Part shown: piece by piece, positions 26,101 to 37,010 of the stretch
Layout: each line of letters opens with the position of its first letter
How positions within the stretch are numbered: position 1 is the first letter of the stretch
DNA from: Dallia pectoralis
Taxonomy: Eukaryota > Chordata > Actinopteri > Esociformes > Umbridae
NCBI GenBank assembly: GCA_029465975.1
Contig: CM055730.1
Coordinates: 23,310,344 to 23,374,343 of the forward strand
Length of the DNA stretch: 64,000 bases
Direction: 5' to 3'
Notes under the pieces: model-generated
What the model was told of the DNA's origin: nothing
Seen by the model: the letters and a program-made list of their open reading frames with translations, nothing else
The model's database searches: none
Translations under genes and position numbers: made by a program

Positions 26101-28669
26101 CTGAGAGGCGTCTGCTTCACAAACTAGACACTCTAACGTATTTGCTCAGTTCATCTTTCTAGACGGGTTAAAGTCAAAGTTGCCAGACCTGAGAAGATCT
26201 GGTCTGGTGATATCTATTAAAAACTTCAAAAAGTCATTGCATTCTATGGATATGCAACCAAATATGATCAATGTTTACTTTATTCTACATTATGTTGAAC
26301 TGTCTAATCATCTTTGATGTTCACTCGTGGGAGGAAAAGGGCCTGTCATTCCAAACGGTTCATCCGATATGTATGAAAATACTCTGAAAGGAAGGCTGTC
26401 AGTCTGCACTTACTTTGTGACCTTATTGTCATTGTATCCTTTCAAGCTCAAAGTGCTTTGAGCACAGAATCAAAATAACCAAAATATGGTCACTGCCCAA
26501 TAGATTATGGTGCTCACTGTGTGTATATATTAAAGGACAAGCTTATAAAAAGACATACACGTTTGTTATTTATCCACAGCGACTTAAAGTAGAGTACATA
26601 CATTTGTATACCTCTTCATACAATATGATCTTCATTTGTTGTAGCAATGTATGTGAAGTGATGAACCGAAAATTGACCTTGCGTGACTAAGTGTTACTTT
26701 TACTTTCTGTAGGTAGTGGCAGTAACAGACTCAGTACTCATAGTACAATAAGCTACAGCAGTGGGACTGAGCCTGACTTTGAGGTAAGAACAACTTCCCC
26801 ACAGTCATTTCAAAGCTCAGTTTACACAATGCACGTCAGGCATGTGCGTGTCTGTGAATGCATGGTTTAGTAAATGGGCTAAATAAAAGGCTGAATATTC
26901 AGGTGGTTTCTAGAAACATACAGTTTAATGGATTGCTATAGAAAGCTTTAGGCTATTACACATCTATAGTTAACATAAACCGTTTTGATTTAAAAAATAA
27001 AATAAAAATCCTACTATTTAAGACATCCACATTTATAATGTCCTCTGTCAACTGCAACTGTTCATTTATCAGTCATAATAATTACGCTAATGCTATTTAT
27101 TGATTTCATCTATGTAAAGGATGCAGTAGACTTCCCCTCTCTTCCCCCACCACCCCCGCGACCCCCAAGGAATCCTGAGGCAGTACCTCTGCCTCTTCCT
27201 CCCAGGATCCCTTCAAGACAACCAGACAGGTGAGCTCACAATCTAAAAGGATCCTTTATAACGTTATGGCGTCAGCATCACAGAAATGTAGAAAGATTAC
27301 AGAATGTGTGCAGGTTAGGCAATTTGGGATTCCCTGAAGGCAACATTGCTATATGATGTCATTGTAGACAGGAAAAGGATCTTGCTCACGGAATGATAGT
27401 ATTACAGCACCATATTTATGAAGACGGAAGAAGATCACGAGCGGTTTTCTAATCATTTTATCTGTGGTTGTCAAATCCGGGTAACCTACTGCCTTTAATT
27501 ACTACAGCAGGTTGATGGTTAGATACGATTGTTTAAAAGAAACAGTTTAACGAAGATCCCGAGCCCAAGAAAGAGTGACTACTGCTCTAGATTACATTGT
27601 ACATTATATTGAAATAATTTAGCTAATTACATAACCCAGAGCATTTTTTGTGAGCAATTAGGGTTAATTTACACAACAACTTTTTGTTCTGTACTTGTTA
27701 GCTTGGTGATTCAAACCATGTCTACCGCTATTAGCTTATTGCTGTCACCCCCAAGGCTCACCTGAAAAATATGGTTACATGAGAGCAGTAGCACTGGTAG
27801 GAAACACTAAGCAGTCTCTGTACTAAAAGTTACAAAAATGTGAGGTGACGGAAATTATGATGAGGAAATATTATTCTACCGCTGACTTTCAGTGGCTGTC
27901 AAAAAGGAAACCTGATGTGTGAAGTCTGTATTCAGTGCAGCATTTAACACATACCTCATGCACATACATAAACATATCTCATTTGAGAGAGATAATTTTT
28001 CAATATGGTGGTGACAACGTGAAAACGTTTTACCTACGGAGATGGATAGATTTGAGGGTTTGGACAGAGATGAATGTAGTCATAGCTAAAAATAGCTAAA
28101 AGGTATTAATAAAAAATACTTAAATATTAATAGTAAATAGGTTGTTACCATGTACACAATAAATTAAATTAGTTTGTGTATTTGTCTGGATATGTGCACT
28201 TTGCATGTAATATTTCCTGTAATCTTAGTGGATGTGTATTGCAAATGATTCCATGTATGGGTCTTTAACCTACCCTACATGAAAGTTGTTCCATGTCTAA
28301 AAGTAACGTTGGATTTAACTGCAGGTGGCAGTACAACTATTTCATTACCAGACTCACTAGACTGGAGAAGACAGTCAGCTATAAGGAGCTTTACAGCATG
28401 CCACATCTGTAACCGTGGTCCACTTTTATGATTACCAGAAATACTCTCCTTAACACGACACATTTCATTGCTCTCTCTCTCTCTCTCTCTCTCACTCAGT
28501 ATAGTTTGACATGCCTAGTGTACAGACTACATTGTTTTCTGTTCTGCATTTCAGGGCTCCAGGGAGTTTGACGCAGGAGCGTTACATATCATGCCCCTCC
28601 CGAGCAGTTCCTCTGAAACCACCTCAAAAGTCCAGCTATCTCCCTCCTGTACCGCGCCGATCACGATGA
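16740..28669 (+). CDS. pik3ap1: Phosphoinositide 3-kinase adaptor protein 1 (BCAP), 16 coding exons
   Basis: The product is a cytosolic adaptor that links B-cell, NK and Toll-like receptor signalling to PI3-kinase through YxxM tyrosines. Coding exons: 16740-17145, 17507-17760, 18860-19007, 19144-19286, 19504-19636, 21915-22111, 22436-22622, 22721-22789, 22892-23137, 23216-23278, 23378-23571, 23663-23735, 24007-24177, 26713-26783, 27120-27229, 28555-28669. All junctions are GT-AG and phase-compatible. The total is 2,580 nt, or 859 residues, against about 805 in human. Order of parts: TIR-like domain (1-135), acidic linker, DBB domain (about 200-345), ankyrin region (362-427), YxxM cluster (450-490), conserved helical segment (about 635-704), Ser-rich stretch, proline-rich tail. 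The homologue BANK1 is a weaker alternative. The four YxxM motifs and C-terminal layout favour BCAP. No polyadenylation signal was found before the Tc1 remnant at 28870. Confidence 0.93.
17507..19636 (+). CDS. pik3ap1: pik3ap1 coding exons 2-5: linker and DBB domain
   Basis: Exon 2 (17507-17760) is an acidic linker containing two exact copies of an 18-bp unit coding EAEEKT (17530-17565), then CLTVQPNKVQCG at the DBB start. Exons 3-5 carry the Dof/BCAP/BANK domain, including YTISV, PVTYYTAM and PIDFLCQAF motifs. YTAM (Y295) is a YxxM equivalent to the first PI3K-binding tyrosine of mammalian BCAP. An alternative acceptor for exon 2 at 17515 would remove three residues. Confidence 0.88.
17960..18287 (-). 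mobile_element. partial LTR-like copy in a pik3ap1 intron
   Basis: The right end 'GAGGAAAAGTCTTTACTCGT' plus 'gaca' matches the end of the 12295-13537 copy. The left part matches its 'acg.t.c.atggg.tttaat' region. The TGTCAC outer end is lost. Confidence 0.5.
20107..20231. repeat. near-perfect inverted repeat, 40-41 bp arms, 44-bp spacer
   Basis: The left arm (20107-20147) and right arm (20192-20231) are reverse complements apart from one extra C and two mismatches close to the loop. The sequence lies in the pik3ap1 intron between coding exons 5 and 6. Transcribed RNA would fold into a long hairpin. It could be a tiny MITE-like element or a hairpin RNA precursor. No flanking target duplication was recognised. 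Confidence 0.85.
20521..21889 (+). mobile_element. decayed near-full-length Tc1/mariner element in a pik3ap1 intron
   Basis: The terminal inverted repeats are recognisable: GTATTCACAG and a TTTTGTT(A/G)T stretch follow the left end, and the complements precede the right end (GAATACTTTCCTGATGCAC). Inside, pieces of the transposase remain, including the 'GGTGGCGGCAACATCATGCTGTGG' region before the second catalytic Asp, and 'GAATCTGATTGAACATC' near the final acidic residue. Stops and frameshifts break the frame throughout, so it is inactive. Confidence 0.8.
21915..22111 (+). CDS. pik3ap1: pik3ap1 coding exon 6: ankyrin-type region
   Basis: Encodes residues 362-427, beginning QRQEELPTLLHFAAKHGL. 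The LLHFAA and CPGALQAYSV motifs are near-identical to mammalian BCAP. The exon is flanked by phase 1 and phase 0 junctions. Confidence 0.92.
22436..23278 (+). CDS. pik3ap1: pik3ap1 coding exons 7-10: YxxM PI3-kinase docking cluster
   Basis: Exons 22436-22622, 22721-22789, 22892-23137 and 23216-23278. They hold VYESM (Y450), IYESM (Y475) and, across the exon 7/8 junction, LYEDM (Y490). In mammals, the equivalent phosphotyrosines bind the SH2 domains of PI3-kinase p85. Exon 9 adds an EIYDTVDENA motif and a PPAPIPRP proline motif. The donor at 23279 (GTTTGT) is weak but keeps the frame. Confidence 0.88.
23378..24177 (+). CDS. pik3ap1: pik3ap1 coding exons 11-13
   Basis: Exon 23378-23571 encodes the highly conserved GIKTPGQRQLIALQEQVK segment. 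Exon 23663-23735 encodes LRNSITRRQKEKEK. Together they form a charged helical, likely coiled-coil, stretch. Exon 24007-24177 encodes a less conserved region ending RGTWQSGSTSSTSS, similar to the RRGDWKTDSTSSTAS part of human BCAP. Confidence 0.88.
24795..25290 (+). mobile_element. DIRS-type (tyrosine-recombinase) retrotransposon fragment in a pik3ap1 intron
   Basis: An open stretch (24800-25093) reads LYAFPPVALLPGVLERVR, then VAPYWPARVWFADL and RRDLLSQAHG, typical of the RNase H end of DIRS1-like pol. Downstream, TCTCGTTCCCCTCAGGGAAC followed by GTTACATACGTAACC (25241-25281) matches the terminal palindromic motif of fish DIRS elements as I know them. The GC content is higher than the surroundings. 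The tyrosine recombinase and gag are missing, so this is a truncated copy. Confidence 0.72.
25300..25445 (+). mobile_element. possible LINE ORF2 shred
   Basis: The reading ITPRELAIVMDAIPSG resembles a segment of L1-type ORF2 from fish, followed by an RDWKTR-like Trp/basic stretch. It is very short and unsupported by flanking similarity. It may instead be chance. Confidence 0.2.
25845..26010 (+). mobile_element. 5' fragment of a Tc1-like element
   Basis: The sequence 'cactgatgagc.actcaca' followed by a segment ending 'AAATGGGCAAG...GAGCGACTTTGACA' corresponds to the start of the Tc1 family found inverted at 29590-30395. Only the left end and the first transposase codons remain. Confidence 0.55.
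26713..28669 (+). CDS. pik3ap1: pik3ap1 coding exons 14-16: Ser-rich and proline-rich C-terminus
   Basis: Exon 26713-26783 is Ser-rich and ends EPDFE. Exon 27120-27229 has FPSLPPPPPRPPRNPE and PLPLPPRIPSRQPD, likely SH3-binding. The last exon, 28555-28669, ends PPVPRRSR with TGA at 28667-28669. A 23-bp (CT)n tract at 28471-28493 precedes its acceptor by about 60 bp. Confidence 0.88.
28471..28493. repeat. (CT)n microsatellite
   Basis: Eleven and a half perfect CT repeats in the last pik3ap1 intron, upstream of the acceptor and possibly contributing to the pyrimidine-rich tract. Confidence 0.95.
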
Positions 28670-28869
28670 CGCTCGCCTCCGCTCTTTCATCGGTTTGGAT
28701 ATCTGCCATCTCTTGAAGATGTAATCAGGCAGTATTACTGCTATGAACATCGGTGTATATAGAGGGTTTTGTTTACACTTCCTCCACATAGAGCATTGTG
28801 CTGTTTTCGTTTTCAGGGGGTTTCAAGGGCTGTCTTGGTCAAGCAACCTGTTACATGCTGAAGTAAACT

Positions 28870-29555
28870 CTGAAAAATGACATTTAGAAATGTAATTTAT
28901 TCAGTTTTTGACAAAACACACATACAATCAATTGGAATAACAAATATTGCAAAATTAATAGGAAATATAGTCTATTACAGAAGTTGAATTCCAATGACTG
29001 TGCTTTTCACTCTATTTTAAACTGAATACCAGCTCACTGCTACTTCCCTAAAGAGTTCTTTCATAGTTTGGAGCTGTGTTTTGGGTCATTGTCCTGTTGT
29101 AGGACAAAATTGGCTTAGCGTTGTCCACAGGGTATGGAGTGATGCTTTCTTCTTTAACATACTTTTACCCTGTACAAATCTTACACTTTACCACTACCAA
29201 AACATTCCCAGACTGTGAAGGGAGTAGTACACAGCATTGTACAAAATCCTTAGTTTCATGGCAATTTTTCAAATGAAATACCCTTGATATCTCAGAACAA
29301 GAATATACTGACATCTTTCAGAAGAAAAGTATTTGTTTTTGACAATTTTGAGCCAGTTCTGATGATTGCTGATCTGTACATCTATGTAGATATTCCATAA
29401 AATACTGCTGTTTTCAGCTACAATAGTCATTTACAACATTACGAATGCCTACACTGTATTTCTGATAAATGTTATGCTACATTGATGGACAAAAATTGCC
29501 TTTAAAAACAAGCTTGTTTCTAAGTGATCCCAAACTTTGAAATGGTTGTGCATCT
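28870..29555 (-). mobile_element. decayed Tc1/mariner-like element just after pik3ap1
   Basis: The inverted family hallmark 'GAGCTGTGTTTTGGGTCATT' is followed by 'gtcctgttgtagga', and the right end reads 'GGACAAAAATTGCCTTT' then 'gatcccaaactttga'. It belongs with the copies at 10745-11590 and, in the opposite orientation, 56575-57190. There is no intact transposase. Confidence 0.7.
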
Positions 29556-29589
29556 TGCAGAAAGAGGCCACTGCAATCAGAGAACTTCA

Positions 29590-30395
29590 TTGCCATTAGG
29601 GGTGTACCTGGTCTGCAATGATCTTTTTAGGTAGATGGCATGTGACAAATTGAGGTCTGCATGAATGGTTGGACCCCGGGTTTCCCCAGCAAAACATTTC
29701 CCAGGACAGCACATTCCCTCCACGCGCTTGTCGTCTTCCCCCAGTGCATCCTGGCGCCATCACAAACCCAGGATGATGGCGCTCAATGACACAACCGTCC
29801 ACGTGATGTAAAGAAAAAAGTGACTTATCGAACCAGGTGACCTTCTTAAACTGCTTCACGTTCAGATGCTCCTGTGCCCATTGAAGGCGCTGTTAACGAC
29901 GGACAGGGGTCAGCATGGGCACTCTGACCGTTCTGCGGCTACACAGCCCCATGCACTGGGTGTTGTAACACATTTTTTCCGTAAAACAATCATTACAGTT
30001 ATTGTACCACAGCAGACCTTCTGTTGTTTCGGACCAGACAGGACAGCCTTTGTTGCCCTTGAGCATCGATGTGCCTTGAGTGCCCAACACATTGTTGCCT
30101 GTTTGTGGTTTGTTCCTCTGACCACTGTGGCAGGTTGCCCATTACTGCTCCCCACTAGCGTTGCTGTTTCAGAGATGCTCTGACCGAGTTGTCTGGACAT
30201 GACAATTTGACCCTTGTCAAAGTCGCCCTTATCAAAGTCGTCCATTTTTTATGCATCTCATTCGTTGATTACATTAACTGTTTGTTTACTTACCATTTCA
30301 TCTACACCAACTTTGACTTGTGTCCATGTTGGGAGATGATTCATACATGTTTGTCACTTCACCTGTGAGTGTTCAATGTTGTGGCTCATCAGTGT
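29590..30395 (-). mobile_element. decayed Tc1-like element with transposase shreds
   Basis: Read on the minus strand, the left end 'cactgatgagccacaacatt' is followed by FDKGQIVMSRQLGQSISETA (helix-turn-helix region), then PVRVPMLTPV, then TWFDKSLFSLHHVDG (around the first catalytic Asp region). PGCTGGRRQARGG and FCWGNPG follow, and IADQVHP comes near the break. Frameshifts separate the pieces and the C-terminal third is missing. Confidence 0.85.
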
Positions 30396-32269
30396 ATATT
30401 TAAACCTTTAAGGGCATGTACCCTACTGCATAATTACACAACCAATCACACGACAGCGTTCGAGTTTTCAAAAACAAATGCAAGTTTCACCATACATGTA
30501 ATGTGTGTTGCCTAGCCTGGCTACTTAAAGACATTTGCAATTACATTTAAATTTGTTCTGCTCAGCACTTATGTTTCAAGTTCAGTTAAAATATTAGCCA
30601 CTAGGTGACACTGTCCATGTTGTTTTTTCTGTTCTAAGCAATGTTTGGCCTGTTAAGCTACATAGCAGAATAGTTGATGCCTTTCTTTTATAATATAAAC
30701 GATCAGTTAATTATCATACGTTTCATTGTGTCATGTTTTGACTATGCCACTCTCAACTTGCACAACACACGCATGCGTACAGCGAGAGGCAGCTGTATTG
30801 ACGTCTGAACATGTTGTTGTGTCACAAATAGTCCACGTCCTTCAATTAGAACTAATTGGTGACTTATTCTAATATAAAAAGGCAACTTTAACACGTAGGA
30901 CTAAAACTAATCAATTGCAATAATGCTAGCTGATTGAAATTAATTGTGTCCTTAACATTTTCATGCTTACACATATACAGCCTGTCATGTTGAGTTATGA
31001 AGATATCCCGAGCATGTCTCACCGTAAGCCACCTCCCCATGCCTATCCCGAGTGTGTTGGAGAAGGGCAACCAATGAACAGAATGGAGTGATATACACAG
31101 TGATATATAAACAGTCAGTGATATATACACAATCAGTGGATGATATTGGGAGGCATCCTACCATGCGAGTCGGAGAGGACCGTGTGTTCCTGTGTGCTGT
31201 TTTGCTTTCACAGTGTTAACAGTATATAGCACAACAGATCACTGCCGCGTGTGGGATCAATATTGGTTGGGAACACTGGATAGCCACAATACAAAGGTAA
31301 ACGATTGTGTCATTGTCTGTCTCATTAGCATAATTGTGCCCATCTGTTAAATAGCATAAATAAGACCATGCCTTATGGATTATTTGGCTCCCTGGCACGC
31401 GTTTTGCCGCTGATAATGCGCGTGTCACCTGCATTAATGCGCTTATGTACTGTATACTGTATGGGACCAAAACAGTGTTATTGTATAGAAGGTATTGTCG
31501 TATTGAAAGCTATAGCCTACCGCAGTGAATACATGTGCATTAGGTATCTGCAACCAAGGACCACACGACCCCTGCTGATTATTGCTGTAAAAACTATGCA
31601 ACTAAAGCGTTAGAGGTTCATTAGTAGAAGTTAATATTTATTGTTATTCTTGTGCGTGTATTTAACCATTTACAAAACGACGTCAACTAACAATTTGCCT
31701 GAACACATCGAACATCTCTTTAGTAACTCATAATGCCATGCACATAATGCGACACACACTGAACCCCATGCATAAAAATGAACGCTGAACTTGATAGGCA
31801 GGTAGCTAAAGTACATTATAAACCGTGCTGTTTGAACCCTGAATGCTGATTGGCTGGAAGCCATGGTAGATGAGAATGTATTTGCAAGGGGTATGGCCCT
31901 AATATAATGTTCACTTTCGTTATAATACTGCACATGCATAGATCGGCAAAACATACGGTCTGTCTGGGTGCTATGTTTTATGGGCTGAAATAAACGACCA
32001 TACAACTGTCCCATTGCACAAAAGGCATATTTATCTTGTATGTGTTGCACATATCTACATCCCTTTATTGAGCATGTCTGCTTGGCTAAAATAGTTCACC
32101 AACTAAACAGGATGAATGCTGATTGAACAGCATGATCATTACACTGATACACCTTGTGCTGGAGGCCACTGTAATGTACATATACCACATATGTCAGACA
32201 ACACAATGCCACAGTTGTATCTGACTTAGTTTCTCTACCATAACTAACTCAAATGTTGTTTCAGAATTA
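30396..32269. other. no gene recognised
   Basis: AT-rich intergenic sequence with only short open frames and no recognised domain, RNA gene or repeat. Confidence 0.4.
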
Positions 32270-32720
32270 CAGTAAGTCAGTACATCCACCTGGCCTGGCA
32301 ACTACAGGTCGACCACAGATAAACACCCTGGCTAAGGACTTATACACCTATGGGGTTGTCTGAGACTTGTCACTCAGACTGGTAAACTATATAAAATGCA
32401 TGTTCGTCATATTTACCACGATCTTGACCCGACCAGGCAGATTATGGTAAACAAACCCATGTTGCAAGGATCGGTACACACTTTGTGAAAGCTTAAAACG
32501 TCCCAGTTGTACCATGGCCAGCACACTCGCCAGACTTTTCACCGATTTAAGCAGGTTTGGGAGTCTCTGATTTAGTGTGTCCGACAGAATTCGCGCCAGC
32601 AAGTTGACACAGCTGTTGAATAGGAATGACACAACAATCCACAGGCCACAATCTACAGCCTGATCAATTCCATCTGAAGATGTGTCGTGCTACATGTTTT
32701 ATGTTCCTCATCCTGGCTTT
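32270..32720 (+). mobile_element. decayed Tc1-like transposase C-terminal remnant
   Basis: Plus-strand pieces read VPWPAHSPDFSPI, AGLGVSDLVCPTEF and NNPQATIYSLINSI. They correspond to the region before the last catalytic residue and the C-terminus of a Tc1-type transposase. Several stops and frameshifts interrupt it. Confidence 0.65.
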
Positions 32721-33700
32721 TCTCAGGCATTCTGTGTGCAGACCAACATTAGTCTTCATGGAGTCATGTAAAATGATGTAAGAGCTGAGGGAGTTCATTT
32801 AAATTGACAGATTACCTGATATGAACTTCGGGTCAATAAGATCTTTAAAATTGTTGGATGATATTCTTATTGTTTGTTCAGTGTACATTGTTAAACAGTT
32901 TATAGTAACACTAAGACACCTCACGTGTTTATCGTGTGTGACCAATATTTATTCGCTAAAGACCTTATCCAAGCTCTAGGGCAAACAGTCCTTACTCTAT
33001 TTACAAACCAAGCTTTAGTCTCAAAATGTAAGCAAATAGGCTGTGAAAAAGGAGAAAAGAAAGTAAAGACCCATCTTTGTGGATTTATACAAATTACACA
33101 ATGTATAAAATACAGTCTCAACCTGGGCTATACTTTTGAATTTAACCTGTTTTGTAGATGTTGGATTCTGAAATAGCCCATCATTGAGTGTCATCTCAAC
33201 CCAATGTCCATAAGGTCTGAATGTACCATAGTTATTGACACGTTGCAAGGTTTCCTCCCAGCTTCTCAATGCTTAATAAGCCTCAGAGTAGACTTCCTGA
33301 AGAATGTTGTGTGACATGAACTTTCACATAACAGGCAAGGGGCTGGGAGAATTTCAGGTAACGCAGACCCACTGACCATCTGATGAGCTGTTAGCCTCCT
33401 AAGATTACACGTTTGGTTTTCAATTGTACACACGGTCCAAATTAAATGTAATTAGTGCTTCTTACCAATGTAGGAGCTTTTCAGTTGCCAGGAGCTTGGC
33501 TACCTGCCCTCAGATGGAAGTGTTTTATTGACAGCACTTCTTTATTTACATGTGTCAACACAATAGTGTTGGCATGTTAACATCCGCATTCATTCAGACC
33601 ATGTATCACAAGGCCGTTCTGTTTCGCCAAACCATTTCAGGTACTACTGTGAAACCAGTAAACCCTGTATTCCAGTGGAAGAGTTGCACTCACCGTGCCA
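32721..33700. other. no gene recognised
   Basis: Nothing assignable; short open frames only. Confidence 0.4.
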
Positions 33701-33880
33701 ACCATAACCCATTTCAGATGACCATAACCCATTTCAGATGACCATAACCCATTTCAGATGACCATAACCCATTTCAGATGACCATAACCCATTTCAGATG
33801 ACCATAACCCATTTCAGATGACCATAACCCATTTCAGATGACCATAACCCATTTCAGATGACCATAACCCATTTCAGATG
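33701..33880. repeat. 20-bp tandem repeat, nine perfect copies
   Basis: The unit ACCATAACCCATTTCAGATG is repeated nine times without a single change. The identity of all copies implies very recent expansion, or a collapsed or variable locus. Confidence 0.97.
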
Positions 33881-34850
33881 ACCTAACCTTGATTAAGACC
33901 ACATGCAGCTGTGGGTCTTAAAAGAAAACTCCCTTGACCAGAAACATTGTGAACATATTATTCAACAGGTGAAATAGTCAACATGTTCTGTATGAGTTGA
34001 AACCAGATCTTTTGCTGTGAAACCCTGTCTTATGTATTAGAAAGGTTTGTATCTGATTTATGTATTTTTGTCTCTTGTTGTCTTATCATCAATATCCATG
34101 TAAAGCAAGTACTGTCAGTCTAAATTACACAGGCCTCAATCTTATTTTGGTAACTTTCTATCCATCTGAATGTTTTCGCGTGTTTGCCAGTATTCTTTCT
34201 TGGTGTTCGTATGTTCACCTATCCAATGGCATAGATGTATTTCAAAGTTAAAGGTAATTTCAACATTTGAACAGATGGCATAGTGTTAAATTCACTGACT
34301 AGTTTTTCATATATGAAGGACTTCTATATGTATGGTTGTTTCTGTCTTTCTGTCTTCTCAGGCAAATGATTAATTATTTGTGTTGAGCGGTTAATATTTG
34401 ATCAACCCTGTTCAGGGGTTCATGTTACTTGGATGCTTTTGAAATGAGATGGGTTTAGGGTTATGAAATGCGAATCAAAACTGAATTTCAGATTTGGTTT
34501 GGGTGGTGCTTTCGTAAGGTTATTGAACGTCTTCAAAATATGTTTATTGGATGTGTGAACATGCTTTGAAAACTTAAACCAGTGTATGGTATTGCATTTA
34601 TTCTTGTCTAATATTTTTGGCCAATACTACACATTTTAAATTAGCTGCTTGTAATATTGCACATCAGGTATATTCAACTTATGGCATTCTTGAGTTTTGT
34701 CTCAATGTATGATTTAATACTATGTTTTTACAAATAGTATACTCTTTATTCTAAATGACTGATGGAACTTTCAACAGGCAGGATGTTTTGGCCAAAGACA
34801 CTAGAACGCTTTCTGTTAACATTCTGTGTTAGTGTTACTACATGTTGCTT
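33881..34850. other. no gene recognised
   Basis: AT-rich sequence; nothing assignable. Confidence 0.4.
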
Positions 34851-34929
34851 AGCAACCCCCCTCCCCCATCTTTCTCCATCTGCTCTTATTGGGCAAAGTG
34901 GGTAGTGCTGCTTGAAGTGTTATGTTATG

Positions 34930-35410
34930 GCTTTTCAAGGTCTGTGTGCACATGTATAGGAGCCCATCGTCGTAGTTGACCTTTCGCTGGCACTGTGAGC
35001 GGTGACGAAAATCAAAGGGAAAATAAAACACTTGTTGGCAGTCTTTTTGAAAAAAGTATCCAATATTGCCATCATTTTCTTCTTTGCGTCAGTCATGGTA
35101 GAATGTCCCATGGACATGTAAAAGCCCAGTTTAGAACTGTATCGATTAAGCATAGTGCCTAATTTTACAAGTGAAAGATAAACCTGTCATTATTTGGGCT
35201 GGTAGGTAGGCAATGCGTGTTTTGTCAGGGTAGGAGACTGACATGGGCTGCTGTCCATAAGTGAAACAGATATTTGTGGGCTGGCATTGTGGCCAGGAGT
35301 TAATTTCAGGATGTCTACAATGCCCAGGGGGTGTCACATTTGGCAGATTTGCTGTCATGCACTCCGGCAACTTTTTCTGGCATGTCAGGCACCTGCAATC
35401 TCAAATGTTA
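34930..35410 (-). mobile_element. possible decayed DNA-transposase-like coding remnant (Kolobok/THAP type?)
   Basis: Minus-strand frames read CLTCQKKLPECMT, GHCRHPEINSWPQCQP and LPAQIMTGLSFTCKI, followed in another frame by FYMSMGHSTM. The Cys pairs followed by a W-x-x-QP motif and a 'LxAxIxxTGLSFxK' stretch resemble Kolobok-type transposases, but I cannot confirm this by eye. Confidence 0.22.
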
Positions 35411-35529
35411 TTGTTGGATGTTGAATATGTACGTTTTGGTGAGTGTGTTTGACATAGGAATGTGAAAAGAAGCACATAGGCAGAATATGTCCTGAAGAAT
35501 ATGACTGATACTGTGTTTATCGTCCCGTT

Positions 35530-35920
35530 TTGTATTACATTACGTGGACAGCCGTGTACTTGTGTACGGTTTATCTGGAGAAGTGAGGGCCCCAGCATAT
35601 ACTGGGGAGACTACAAGTCAGTGGAGGAAGTTTGGGAATGGTTTGAGGAAGAGTGATGAACAGTTTGAGTTGTTGCCCTGGCTTCCAAATTGCAATCGGA
35701 TTGAGCATCTGTGGAACGTGCTGGACCAATTAGTCATATCGATGGTGGCTCCACCTTACCGGGCTTGAAGGATTCGCTGCTCATATCTTGGTGCCAGATT
35801 CCACAGGACATCTTCAGAGGTCTTGTGGGGTCCCATGCCTTTGCGAGTCGGTGCTGTTTTGGCGGCACACGTAGGGCCAAAAGTATATTAGGCATACTGG
35901 TCATAATGTTTTGGCATCAT
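35530..35920 (+). mobile_element. Tc1-like transposase C-terminal fragment
   Basis: Reads LLPWLPNCNRIEHLWNVLDQ, VAPPYRA, then in a shifted frame LISWCQIPQDIFRGLV. This is the C-terminal part, around the final catalytic residue, of the Tc1 family seen inverted at 29590-30395. The right end ends near 'catactggtcataatgtttt'. The frame is broken. Confidence 0.85.
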
Positions 35921-36370
35921 CATCATCCGTAGAAAATGTACATTGTTATTTTCACATCATCCAAACCTTTTCAAACACTTAAAAGTACTGCATTACTTTT
36001 TGAAATCAGTGTAGCTACTGTATTCTTGGATAAAATAATGAAATAGGGCAGTCCCACTACTACTCAGGGAGTTAAAATAGGTAACAGTCCCTGAAATAGT
36101 CCATGAATTAGGGTGACACTTTCAACACTCTCTAAAGAAATAACCTCAGTCGTCATCTAAGTTCCCATAAAAATGTCAGGGTCCCCTATGGGAATTCAGT
36201 TACTGCAAGCATTTTACTACTATTTAGACGAGGCTTGTTCTCTGGCAGTGGCAGTGTGAATTAAGCCATTGGATTACAAGTTACCGTCAGTGCAGAGGCA
36301 TGTAATCTACATTACTACTGTAGCTTTGGAAATACAGACCACTTGACTATCTCCACATGTTGTTTTGTGT

Positions 36371-36394
36371 TATATATATATATATATATATATA
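36371..36394. repeat. (TA)n microsatellite
   Basis: Twelve TA repeats at the left edge of a Tc1 remnant. TA is also the Tc1 target dinucleotide. Confidence 0.95.
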
Positions 36395-37010
36395 ATTGAT
36401 TCTTTTTTGTTTGCCATCAATCTAGACATAACTTTTAGTCTCTGCAACTGAAAAGCATCCCCATAAAGTGATGCTCCCACCACTATGTTTTATAATAGGG
36501 ATGGTATTAGCCGGGTGCTTGACAATTCCTTCTTTTCTTCAATGTAGTCCTTTGTCTTCAGACTTAAAAATTACATTTTGGTCTCATTAAATAATTTTGA
36601 AGCACTGTTAAAGTTGTTATTGGGTTCCTTTTTGACCATTTACATATTTGATGGAATGATGGAACCCGCATGGGGCTCGCTCTTGGGAATTTTCCATGCT
36701 TTAGCAATTTTTTTATACCTGTTCCCCAATTTTTACAAATATATATTTTGGTGATCCGCAGAGAATTTCTTGGACTTTATGTCTTGGTTTTTGCTCTCAC
36801 ATACACTGTGAAGTGTGGGACCTTATATGAGGGTCTGAATACTTTTTATTTCCGTTTTTCATTTTCAACACATTGGATGGAGTGTTGCATGTAGATTGAT
36901 AACAACAATTATAGTTAGAAATGAAGGCTATATCACCACAAAATGCGGAGAAAGTGAAGTGGTCTGAATACTTTTCCGAAGGCGCTATATGTATTCCATT
37001 GTAGGTGACT
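36395..37010 (-). mobile_element. decayed Tc1/mariner-like element, minus orientation
   Basis: The inverted signature 'GCATCCCCATAAAGTGATGC' and 'cacca.tatgtt' corresponds to the transposase region around HHGGGSIMxWG. The right end 'AAGTGGTCTGAATACTTTTC' plus 'cgaaggcgct' is the terminal repeat of a common salmonid-type Tc1. The coding part is destroyed. Confidence 0.75.

Noticed and set aside
29866..30183. 105-codon plus-strand frame
   Set aside because: It is the antisense of a decayed Tc1 transposase.
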